From assembly GCA_964350865.1 (NCBI GenBank), contig CAYGLJ010000041.1:1-8876 (forward strand): a DNA stretch of 8,876 nt, written 5' to 3'. Source of the DNA: Pontimonas sp964350865. GTDB lineage: Bacteria; Actinomycetota; Actinomycetes; Actinomycetales; Microbacteriaceae. The translations under genes were made by a program, and so were the position numbers. The notes beneath the pieces are model-generated. The model saw only the letters and a list, made by a program, of their open reading frames with translations, was not told the DNA's origin and ran no database searches. Positions 1 through 5,610 of the stretch are shown here, in pieces (within the stretch, counting starts at the first letter, position 1; each line of letters starts with the position of its first letter).

Positions 1-280
1 GGCTCCACCGTCTGAGGTAATGGAGTCCGCGATGCACGCGCTCACTCTACGCCCGAGCGGAGGAAACTTTTCCCCCACAAACACGTCGGTGGTGATACTC
101 TGACGTACGGAACAAGAGAACGCCATCGGTGGCGAACCTCGTGGGCCATCGCCTCACAGTCGTGAGAGCGGCCGCATGTGTAGACGAAACAGCCCCGGTC
201 TGGCTACTGGTGATCTGGGCCTGGTGTCATGTGTGACACCTCTTCTCCCCATCTGATCACAAAGAAAGCTGACCTTATCC
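1..280 (+). other. Non-coding region and probable 5' leader of the DEAD-box helicase gene
   Basis: I see no credible gene here: reading frames are short or belong to the antisense shadow of the helicase. The stretch contains several small inverted repeats: CGCCA/TGGCG arms at 121-134 with a TCGG loop, CTCAC/GTGAG arms at 153-166 with a 4-nt loop, and GGTGTCA/TGACACC arms at 223-240. A TANNNT-type -10 candidate, TACTCT, lies at 96-101 without a good -35. If it is used, the helicase mRNA would carry a leader of roughly 170 nt. Long structured leaders are known for cold-inducible DEAD-box genes in other bacteria, so this is a plausible regulatory leader, but that is inference. No tRNA cloverleaf or recognisable RNase P or tmRNA motif was seen. 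Confidence 0.45.
223..240. promoter_or_regulatory. Inverted repeat GGTGTCA-N4-TGACACC upstream of helicase
   Basis: The two 7-bp arms (223-229 and 234-240) are perfect reverse complements separated by TGTG, 41 nt upstream of the helicase start codon. It could be a repressor or activator operator, or a short stem-loop in the leader RNA. The inner half-sites GTGTCA and TGACAC are the same as those of the palindrome before the TetR gene at 8113-8132, but the spacing differs (4 versus 8 bp). Confidence 0.4.
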
Positions 281-1834
281 ATGCCATCTTCCAAGAAGGC
301 TCCTTCATGGCGCCCACCCACCAAACGCACCTCCTTCCAAGACCAAAAGAAGCGCAGACCACAGGCCCACGCTGAGGGTGAGTCCCCCCGTGGCGAGCGT
401 CGTCGTGACGACTCTGCCGATCGTCGCCCCGCCGAGAAGCGTGAAGGGGCACCGTTTCGTTCCTCAGAAAGCCGTCCCTACAAGAAGAATGACCGCAAAC
501 CTGTCTCAGGTGAGCGTCGCCCCTATTCCGGTGATGACCGTAGGCCACCGCGTGATGGCGGGAACCGCAGGCCCGAGCGGAATGAGCGCTCTTTTGACGC
601 TCCTCGCAAACAAGCCCCTGTGGTCAACCACAAACCGTTGGAAGCTGTCTCTGTTGCCCCCGACGCCGGTGAAGGCCTGGAGTTCCAGGATCTCGGTCTC
701 GGACAGCGCATTGCCGATGCCATTCGGGAGCAGGGAGCCATCACCCCCTTCGCTCTTCAAGCAGTCACCATTCCTGTTGCCCTGACCGGCCGCCACGTTC
801 TCGGACGCGGACGCACTGGTTCGGGAAAGACCATTGCGTTCAGCGCCCCTCTGGTGGAGCGCTTGCTGAGGCTCTCCAAGAACGGCGTTAAGCGCGCAGT
901 GGGTCGCGCGCCAAGGGCTCTGATTCTTGCTCCCACTCGCGAGCTCGCGTTGCAGATTGATCGCACTGTGCAGCCGATTGCCCGGAGCGTGGGTCTCTTC
1001 ACCACCCAGATTTATGGCGGTGTCCCGCTGGGTCGACAGATTGGCGCTCTCGAGCGCGGTGTCGACATTGTGATTGGCACGCCTGGTCGAATTGAAGACC
1101 TGATGGCCAGAGGCAAGCTCGATGTGTCCCAGGTCGTCATCTCGGTTGTTGACGAGGCGGATCACATGTCGGAGCTTGGGTTCATCGAGCCTTTGGGTCG
1201 CATCCTTCGCGCCACGTCACCGTCGGGTCAGCGCTTGCTGTTCTCCGCCACGCTGGACGCCGGTGTTGCGGGAATCGTCGCAGAGTTCCTCCCCAACCCC
1301 GCAGTCTTTGAAGTCGCTGGGGAAAACCAAGAGTCCTCCAGCATCGACCACCGCGTGTGGGTCGTGGACCAGCGTCACAAGCGGGACGTGGTCTTGGAGC
1401 TTGCTCAAGGCCCCGGCAAGGTGCTCATGTTCACCAGGACTCGCGCCTTCGCTGAGGAGCTCGCGGATCACCTAGACGACCACGGTGTCCCCGCAGTCAG
1501 TCTCCACGGTGATCTGAACCAGGCGAGGCGTACCAGAAACCTGGAGAAACTCACCTCTGGTCGCGTGAACGTTCTTGTTGCCACCGATGTTGCCGCACGA
1601 GGTATTCACGTTGATGACATCGACACGGTTGTCCAGGTGGATCAGCCCGATGACTTCAAGTCGTATGTGCACCGTTCAGGCCGCACAGGACGTGCAGGCA
1701 AGGAGGGTCGTGTGATTACGTTGACGACTCGCTCTCGTTCACGTCGCCTGGTCGATCTGCTCAAGCAGGCTGGTATTTCGTGTGAGCTGGAAGAGAAGAG
1801 CGTCAAGCCTTCTCGTCCACTCGAGCGCGTCTAG
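281..1834 (+). CDS. DEAD-box ATP-dependent RNA helicase
   Basis: This cytoplasmic RNA helicase uses ATP to unwind or remodel RNA duplexes, probably in mRNA decay, ribosome assembly or cold adaptation. All core motifs are readable in the 517-residue product: a Q-motif region around FALQ, motif I RTGSGKT ending at K183-T184, motif Ia PTREL from P218, TPGR 267-270, motif II DEAD 291-294, motif III SAT 322-324, motif V ATDVAARG 434-441 and motif VI HRSGRTGR 464-471. Residues 1 to about 110 form a low-complexity tail rich in Arg, Lys, Asp, Glu and Pro, likely disordered and RNA-binding. The C-terminal tail common in DeaD/RhlE types is essentially missing, since the protein ends about 46 residues after motif VI. 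The ATG at 281 has only a weak purine-rich ribosome site (AAAGAAAG, 261-268). The stop overlaps that of the convergent transporter. DEAD-box identity is certain; the exact subfamily (RhlE, DeaD or CshA-like) is not. Confidence 0.95.
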   Translation: MPSSKKAPSWRPPTKRTSFQDQKKRRPQAHAEGESPRGERRRDDSADRRPAEKREGAPFRSSESRPYKKNDRKPVSGERRPYSGDDRRPPRDGGNRRPERNERSFDAPRKQAPVVNHKPLEAVSVAPDAGEGLEFQDLGLGQRIADAIREQGAITPFALQAVTIPVALTGRHVLGRGRTGSGKTIAFSAPLVERLLRLSKNGVKRAVGRAPRALILAPTRELALQIDRTVQPIARSVGLFTTQIYGGVPLGRQIGALERGVDIVIGTPGRIEDLMARGKLDVSQVVISVVDEADHMSELGFIEPLGRILRATSPSGQRLLFSATLDAGVAGIVAEFLPNPAVFEVAGENQESSSIDHRVWVVDQRHKRDVVLELAQGPGKVLMFTRTRAFAEELADHLDDHGVPAVSLHGDLNQARRTRNLEKLTSGRVNVLVATDVAARGIHVDDIDTVVQVDQPDDFKSYVHRSGRTGRAGKEGRVITLTTRSRSRRLVDLLKQAGISCELEEKSVKPSRPLERV

Positions 1835-2700
1835 AAGGCGAGGAGTGCGCTGGCCACCAAGGCCAGCGCAAGTCCCGCCCATTGAACGAGAGCAATGCGC
1901 TCTTTCAAGACAACGCTGGCGAGCAGAATTGTGCCGGCAGGGTAGAGAGCGATCAAGACCGAGACCACGGAGAGTGCTCCCGATCGCAATCCGTAAATGA
2001 CGGCGACATTGGCGAGCACGTCCAAGATTCCGGCGACGACGATCATGGTTCCCACGCTGCGAATCTGAGTGAGGCCGGGAAGCCGAGGAGTGCGAGAGAG
2101 CACCACTCGAGTGAGCACTAGTACGCCGGTCGCAATAATCAGGGCGCTGGAGGACACCATCCGGTTAGCCAGCAGTGGAATCAGACCAGAGTCAGCCGGT
2201 GACAGGTCGATGAGGATGACCGTAAACCCGATGAAGGTTCCGGATCCCGCTGCCATGAGTAGCCCTATGGGCCTGGGGCGCACGGCACTTTTCTCCGGCA
2301 CGAACCCGACGAGAATGACGGCCAGCAGGGCAAGAGCCAGTGCGATGTAGAAGGCCACTCCGCCACCTTCACCGAGTGACAGTCCCACACTCACTGGGAC
2401 GATGGCGGAAATGAATGCGGTGGCGGGCGAGAGAATGCTCATCGGCCCAATCGCCAAACTGCCATAGAGCAGTCCGATGCCAATCGCCCCTGCCAGGCCG
2501 GATGCTGCGCCATAGAACCAGGCGTCATAGCTGGACACTGCCGCCACGAAGGGTGATGTCAGCGCAAGTCCCACAAGACCCACGAGCGCAACACCCAGTG
2601 TGGTGAGGATGGTCGAGGAGCGCCGTGCCGCCAGTCCTCCGAAGAAATCAGCACCGCCGTAGGCGAGTGCGCCTATGAGGCCGAGTGCGACAGTCAGCAC
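1831..2700 (-). CDS. DMT superfamily (EamA-type) membrane transporter
   Basis: The 289-residue product is almost entirely hydrophobic and fits ten transmembrane helices in two five-helix halves, the usual EamA/drug-metabolite transporter architecture and length. The N-terminal half begins with an LGLIGALAYGGADFFGG-like helix, and the C-terminal half ends with the typical ALYPAGTILLASVVLKERI segment followed by a last Ala/Leu-rich helix. A polar loop around residues 134-145 (PEKSAVRPRP) separates the halves. It probably exports or imports a small metabolite or amino-acid-like compound; the substrate cannot be read from sequence. The start is a GTG at 2698-2700. Upstream codons in this frame contain no other start before an in-frame TAA, so this is the only sensible start, although its ribosome site is weak. 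It is divergent from cysK across 106 bp, so a role in exporting cysteine or related thiols is possible but unproven. Its stop overlaps the helicase stop in CTAG. Confidence 0.86.
   Translation of the reverse strand: MLTVALGLIGALAYGGADFFGGLAARRSSTILTTLGVALVGLVGLALTSPFVAAVSSYDAWFYGAASGLAGAIGIGLLYGSLAIGPMSILSPATAFISAIVPVSVGLSLGEGGGVAFYIALALALLAVILVGFVPEKSAVRPRPIGLLMAAGSGTFIGFTVILIDLSPADSGLIPLLANRMVSSSALIIATGVLVLTRVVLSRTPRLPGLTQIRSVGTMIVVAGILDVLANVAVIYGLRSGALSVVSVLIALYPAGTILLASVVLKERIALVQWAGLALALVASALLAF
1846..1870. terminator. Perfect 10-bp-stem hairpin at the helicase/transporter convergent junction
   Basis: TGCGCTGGCC (1846-1855) and GGCCAGCGCA (1861-1870) are exact reverse complements around the 5-nt loop ACCAA. 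The hairpin begins 12 nt after the helicase stop and lies inside the last codons of the transporter gene. It is GC-rich and very stable, but neither strand has a following T-run, so it is not a classical intrinsic terminator. It may be a U-tract-less or bidirectional transcription end or mRNA 3'-end protector. The repeat could also come partly from codon constraints on an Ala/Leu-rich helix. Confidence 0.45.
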
Positions 2701-2806
2701 AGAGAAGCTTTCATCGACGTAACAGTATTACTTCCCCGGGTGGTGTTATGACCAAACCGGAATACTCTGGGTCCATTCCCTGTTGCGCTCACTAGGAGGA
2801 ACACCC
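2701..2806. promoter_or_regulatory. Divergent promoter region between transporter and cysK
   Basis: This 106-bp gap must hold the promoters for both the leftward transporter and the rightward cysK cluster. On the minus strand a TAATAC -10-like hexamer occurs within 2725-2732, with a TTGGTC-like -35 about 19 bp further upstream. On the plus strand TACTCT (2763-2768) fits the TANNNT -10 pattern about 38 nt before the cysK start, without a clear -35. TAACA (2720-2724) and TGTTA (2744-2748) form weak inverted arms. I see no match to the TAGAC-N6-GTCTA McbR-type sulfur operator. These assignments are tentative. Confidence 0.4.
2794..2799 (+). promoter_or_regulatory. Ribosome binding site fixing the cysK start
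   Basis: AGGAGG sits 7 nt before the GTG at 2807. A TTG at 2783 is in frame and would give eight extra residues, but it lies upstream of this strong site, so GTG 2807 is the supported start. That start also gives the N-terminus and length usual for CysK. Confidence 0.85.
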
Positions 2807-3742
2807 GTGTCACTTGTGTATGGAAACATCACCGAAGCTTTCGGCAACACCCCGCTGGTGCGCTTGAACAGGGTGACCGAAGGTGCGGGCGCTACCGTTC
2901 TTGCCAAGCTTGAGTTCTATAACCCCTCGTCGTCCGTGAAGGATCGTTTGGCCATCGCCATCGTCGACGCAGCAGAAGCGTCAGGCGAGCTGAAGCCAGG
3001 CGGAACCATCGTCGAGGCCACCAGTGGTAACACGGGTATCGCGCTGGCTATGGTCGCGGCAGCACGGGGATACAAAGCCGTTCTTGCGATGCCGGACACC
3101 ATGAGTAGTGAGCGTCGGATGCTCTTGCGCGCCTACGGTGCAACTTTGGTCCTCACCCCAGGATCTGAGGGAATGACCGGTGCGGTCAACAAGGCCGTGG
3201 AGATTGCTGCGGAGATTCCTGGCGCTGTCCTTGCGCGCCAGTTTGAGAACCCCGCGAATCCTGAAATCCACCGCAAGACCACCGCGGAAGAGATTTGGCG
3301 CGACACGGATGGCGCCGTCGATGTCTTCGTCGCGGGCGTGGGAACCGGCGGAACCTTGACCGGGACTGGACAGGTGTTGAAAGAAAAAAAGCCTGGCCTG
3401 CGCGTTGTTGGAGTTGAGCCCCTCGAGTCACCGCTTCTTAATGGGGGAGAAGCTGGCCCCCACAAGATTCAAGGAATCGGTCCCAACTTTGTGCCGGCCA
3501 TCTTGGACCGTGAGGTCTATGACGAGGTCCTCGATGTGACCAGTCAGCAAGCTGTCGACATGGCCCGTCGCCTGGGTGCAGAGGAAGGAATCCTCGGAGG
3601 GATCTCGTCGGGTGCGACCGCGCATGCGGCGGTGGAGTTGGCGAAGCGTCCGGAGCTAGCTGGTTCGACTATCGTCGTAATTCTGGCAAGCTTTGGTGAG
3701 CGTTATCTCTCCACCGTTCTGTATGAGGGCCTCGATACCTAA
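2807..3742 (+). CDS. cysK: Cysteine synthase (O-acetylserine sulfhydrylase)
   Basis: A PLP enzyme of the cytoplasm that combines O-acetylserine with sulfide to give cysteine and acetate. The 311-residue product has the family length and the full set of active-site elements: the NTPLVRL opening, the PLP-Schiff-base lysine K45 in NPSSSVKDR, the substrate-binding loop TSGNTG at 72-77, the phosphate-binding GTGGT at 179-183, and the GGISSG segment at 264-269 that places a serine near the PLP ring nitrogen. The C-terminus (GERYLSTVLYEGL) matches CysK proteins. It starts at GTG 2807 after an AGGAGG site. cysE begins one base after its stop, so the two enzymes of cysteine synthesis are almost certainly co-transcribed and translationally coupled. 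CysM or cystathionine beta-synthase-like relatives share the fold, but the pairing with cysE and the overall sequence favour CysK. Confidence 0.96.
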   Translation: MSLVYGNITEAFGNTPLVRLNRVTEGAGATVLAKLEFYNPSSSVKDRLAIAIVDAAEASGELKPGGTIVEATSGNTGIALAMVAAARGYKAVLAMPDTMSSERRMLLRAYGATLVLTPGSEGMTGAVNKAVEIAAEIPGAVLARQFENPANPEIHRKTTAEEIWRDTDGAVDVFVAGVGTGGTLTGTGQVLKEKKPGLRVVGVEPLESPLLNGGEAGPHKIQGIGPNFVPAILDREVYDEVLDVTSQQAVDMARRLGAEEGILGGISSGATAHAAVELAKRPELAGSTIVVILASFGERYLSTVLYEGLDT

Positions 3743-3743
3743 T

Positions 3744-4289
3744 ATGACTCACTCCACTCGCATGGGCGAAGACATCGCCGCGGTGCGAGATCGCGACCCT
3801 GCCGCGCGCAACAATCTCGAGGTATTTCTCACCTCACCCGGCGTGCACGCCCTATGGTGGCACCGGGTGGCCAGCTGGTTTTGGCGGTGGGAGTGGTTCT
3901 TGATTGCCAGAATTCTCTCGAACGTGGCGCGCACGCTGACCGGGATTGAAATTCATCCAGGAGCTACTCTTGGCCGCCGTCTCGTTATCGACCACGGTAT
4001 GGGTGTGGTGATTGGTGAGACCGCTATCGTCGGCGACGACTGTTTGATTTATCACGGTGTGACACTGGGCGGGAAAATCGCGCAGGCGCGTGAGGACAGC
4101 ACGGGTCGTCGACACCCTGCGGTCGGTAATGGCGTCACTATCGGGTCTGGCGCCACTCTGTTGGGTGCCATCACTGTGGGGGATGGAGCGACCATCGGAG
4201 CAAAAGCTGTGGTGTTGAACGATGTCCCAGCGGGTGCACTGGCTGTGGGTATCCCTGCGAAAATTAAGAAACCGAGCAAGCGCCCTTAG
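3744..4289 (+). CDS. cysE: Serine O-acetyltransferase
   Basis: It transfers acetyl from acetyl-CoA to serine, giving the O-acetylserine used by CysK. The 181-residue product is the short form common in Gram-positive bacteria, lacking much of the N-terminal helical domain of the 273-residue E. coli enzyme. After a short helical N-terminus it shows the left-handed beta-helix of hexapeptide repeats. IDHGMGVVIGETA carries H84 and YHGVTLGG carries H104, matching the two active-site histidines of the family. The ATG at 3744 lies one base after the cysK stop. The frame stays open upstream inside cysK, but those starts would add an unlikely extension, so 3744 is chosen; an ATG at 3762 is a less likely alternative. 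The C-terminus ends KIKKPSKRP and lacks the terminal isoleucine that inserts into CysK in the classical cysteine synthase complex. Confidence 0.95.
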   Translation: MTHSTRMGEDIAAVRDRDPAARNNLEVFLTSPGVHALWWHRVASWFWRWEWFLIARILSNVARTLTGIEIHPGATLGRRLVIDHGMGVVIGETAIVGDDCLIYHGVTLGGKIAQAREDSTGRRHPAVGNGVTIGSGATLLGAITVGDGATIGAKAVVLNDVPAGALAVGIPAKIKKPSKRP

Positions 4290-4298
4290 GCTCTTTTT

Positions 4299-5009
4299 AT
4301 GCTGAAGCAGGTGAGTCGCCTCACCCTGGGCCCATTGGCCAGGGGCTTGTTTCGCGCCAAGATTGTGGGGCGGAAGAACGTGCCCCGGACCGGGGCAGTA
4401 ATTCTGGCCAGTAACCATTTGTCTTTCATTGACAGCGTCGTGATCACATTGTTTGCCCCAAGGCCAGTGTCGTTCTTAGCCAAGGACAGCTACTTCACCG
4501 GGACAGGGCTGAAGGGATTCTTATCCCGAACCTTCTTCCGGGGCATTGGTGCGATTCCAGTTACTCGCGGCGTGGGGCAGGCTGCTCAGGATGCTTTGGA
4601 CGCTGGCCTTGGGCTGCTCCAAGAGGGTGAGGCTTTTGCCATTTACCCGGAAGGCACGAGATCCAGAGACGGACGTTTGTATCGGGGAAAGACTGGTGTT
4701 GCGTGGTTGGCACTGAACGCCGGTGTCCCGGTTGTACCGGTGGCCTTGAAGGGCACAGACAAAGTCCAACCGATTGGGACGAAGGGTATCCGCCCCGCCA
4801 AAGTCACGATTCAGTTTGGTGAACCACTGGACCTCTCGCATCACGGAAAAGCGGACTCGGGTCGCGCACGGCGGCACGCGACAGATGAGGTCATGGATGC
4901 TATTGCCGCCATGTCCGGGCAGGAACGCGCGGAGGCCTACAACGAACCTCCTGCCACGACATTTGTCGAGAAGGTTCGCCGCACCTTCCGCTCGCGCGGC
5001 GAACTTTAG
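4299..5009 (+). CDS. plsC: 1-acyl-sn-glycerol-3-phosphate acyltransferase (lysophosphatidic acid acyltransferase)
   Basis: It acylates lysophosphatidic acid to phosphatidic acid at the cytoplasmic face of the membrane, the second acylation of phospholipid synthesis. The 236-residue product has the acyltransferase motifs: NHLSFID with catalytic H40 and D45 (HX4D), the GAIPVTRG block, and the substrate-binding YPEGTRSRDG at 116-125, followed by the GVPVVPVALKG block. There is no strong transmembrane helix beyond moderately hydrophobic segments, as in many actinobacterial PlsC-like proteins. It starts 9 nt after cysE with almost no ribosome site, so translation may depend on coupling; an in-frame GTG at 4311 is an alternative. 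It is probably the last gene of the cysK-cysE transcript, though the enzyme has no direct link to cysteine. Several paralogues usually exist per genome, so the exact acceptor (lysophosphatidate or another lysophospholipid) is not certain. Confidence 0.9.
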   Translation: MLKQVSRLTLGPLARGLFRAKIVGRKNVPRTGAVILASNHLSFIDSVVITLFAPRPVSFLAKDSYFTGTGLKGFLSRTFFRGIGAIPVTRGVGQAAQDALDAGLGLLQEGEAFAIYPEGTRSRDGRLYRGKTGVAWLALNAGVPVVPVALKGTDKVQPIGTKGIRPAKVTIQFGEPLDLSHHGKADSGRARRHATDEVMDAIAAMSGQERAEAYNEPPATTFVEKVRRTFRSRGEL

Positions 5010-5389
5010 TCCTGTTTGGCCGCTTCGCTCGCCTGGGCTTCTTCTACCTGCTTGCGCACGTCGTCCATGTCGAGGCCTTTGACCGCAGTAATGACCTCTT
5101 CGAGGGCCGGGGCGGGTAGCGCTCCAGGCTGCGAAAAGACCAGAATTCCATCGCGGAACGCCATCAATGTGGGGATGGATCGAATGTTGGCGGCCTGCGA
5201 CAGGGCAGGCTGCGCCTCAGTGTCGACTTTGCCGAAGGTAACGTCGCTGTGCTCGTTACTCGCAGCTTCATACACCGGAGCGAACGCGACGCACGGGCCA
5301 CACCAGGCTGCCCAAAAATCAACGAGGGTGATGCCATCAGAGGTGACGGTCTTTTCAAAGTCTTCGTAGGTCAAGTCAATAGTGGGCAT
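5006..5389 (-). CDS. Thioredoxin
   Basis: A small cytoplasmic dithiol reductant that reduces protein disulfides and is itself reduced by thioredoxin reductase, which is not in the window. The 127-residue product has the classical single-domain fold: buried D24 in LVDFWA, active site WCGPC with C30 and C33, and the cis-proline P73 in RSIPTL. A charged tail of about 20 residues follows the domain (from about 105), longer than E. coli TrxA (109 residues). The ATG at 5387-5389 is supported by AAAGGA six bases upstream. The frame stays open to about 5533, but that extension would run through a palindromic operator-like site and has no family similarity, so it is rejected. The stop shares TTAG with the convergent plsC stop. 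Regulation by a CsoR/CstR-like repressor is suggested by the palindrome at 5416-5433. Confidence 0.93.
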   Translation of the reverse strand: MPTIDLTYEDFEKTVTSDGITLVDFWAAWCGPCVAFAPVYEAASNEHSDVTFGKVDTEAQPALSQAANIRSIPTLMAFRDGILVFSQPGALPAPALEEVITAVKGLDMDDVRKQVEEAQASEAAKQD

Positions 5390-5416
5390 GTGGTGTCCTT
5401 TCGTGTCGTCACCACA
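5389..5416 (-). promoter_or_regulatory. Possible leader hairpin around the thioredoxin ribosome site
   Basis: In the thioredoxin mRNA sense, TGTGGTG and CACCACA are perfect 7-bp arms around a 14-nt loop. The loop contains the AAAGGA ribosome site, and the 3' arm ends on the A of the ATG start codon. The structure could tune translation initiation, but a 7-bp repeat of this kind could also be chance. Confidence 0.3.
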
Positions 5417-5433
5417 ATACCCCATGGGGTATT
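5416..5433. promoter_or_regulatory. 18-bp perfect palindrome, candidate CsoR/CstR-type operator for thioredoxin
   Basis: AATACCCCATGGGGTATT is a perfect palindrome centred about 35 nt upstream of the thioredoxin ATG. A C4-N2-G4 core flanked by ATA/TAT is the style of operator described for CsoR-family repressors, including copper-sensing CsoR and persulfide-sensing CstR (GGGTA/TACCC half-sites). On the minus strand a TATTGT -10-like hexamer (complement of 5414-5419) overlaps its downstream half, so a bound protein would block the promoter. No CsoR-family gene is in the window. Confidence 0.55.
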
Positions 5434-5610
5434 TGAGGGAAAGTCCTGTTCGCCCTGCGCTGACGGGGAGGGGAGGGCCGTAGTAGGTCTGAAACAAAAA
5501 GGTTTGGCGCAGAATCGACCTCGATGGTGCCAAGCACCTATCTCAGTAGAACAGGCACGACGAGAGGCGTATTCTGTGGGCAGATTTCCACAATCGATGA
5601 GGAGAGCGTC
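5434..5610 (+). promoter_or_regulatory. Upstream region of the acyl-CoA oxidase-like gene
   Basis: This is the remaining non-coding part of the 221-bp divergent region. It includes a purine-rich run near 5463-5477, a short GGTGC/GCACC repeat at 5526-5538 and TGTGG/CCACA arms at 5575-5592. TATTCT at 5570-5575 is a possible -10 about 36 nt before the start, with no clear -35. The ribosome site GAGGAG (5599-5604) lies six bases before ATG 5611 and decides that start over the in-frame ATG at 5524. Confidence 0.45.

Noticed and set aside
1..280. tRNA, tmRNA, RNase P RNA or other known structural RNA
   Set aside because: No acceptor-stem/T-loop pattern or conserved RNase P or tmRNA motif could be found by eye; only short scattered stems are present.
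204..548. Minus-strand open frame (114 aa) across the helicase start
   Set aside because: His/Arg/Gly-rich low-complexity translation, antisense to the charged helicase tail, with no family similarity.
506..1165. Long minus-strand open frame (219 aa) inside the helicase
   Set aside because: Antisense to a clear helicase, no ribosome site and no recognisable family; codon bias at this GC content produces such frames.
2720..2748. TAACA/TGTTA inverted arms in the transporter-cysK gap as a sulfur-regulator operator
   Set aside because: Arms of only five bases with a wide spacer, off-centre from the nearby CCCGGG, and unlike any sulfur operator I can name.
3693..3743. Upstream cysE start inside cysK
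   Set aside because: It would overlap cysK by 50 bases and add an unconserved N-terminus; ATG 3744 directly after the cysK stop is the normal coupled arrangement.
3852..4418. Minus-strand open frame (188 aa) opposite cysE and plsC
   Set aside because: Covers two well-supported genes and its translation lacks any domain-like pattern.
5390..5533. N-terminal extension of thioredoxin to an upstream ATG
   Set aside because: It would translate through the palindrome and leader and has no family support; the ribosome site at ATG 5389 is good.
5575..5592. TGTGG/CCACA inverted arms before the acyl-CoA oxidase-like gene as an operator
   Set aside because: Five-base arms with an 8-nt spacer are expected by chance, and they do not match the palindrome near the TetR gene.
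5524..5610. N-terminal extension of the acyl-CoA oxidase-like protein
   Set aside because: ATG 5524 lacks a ribosome site, whereas ATG 5611 has GAGGAG at six-base spacing.
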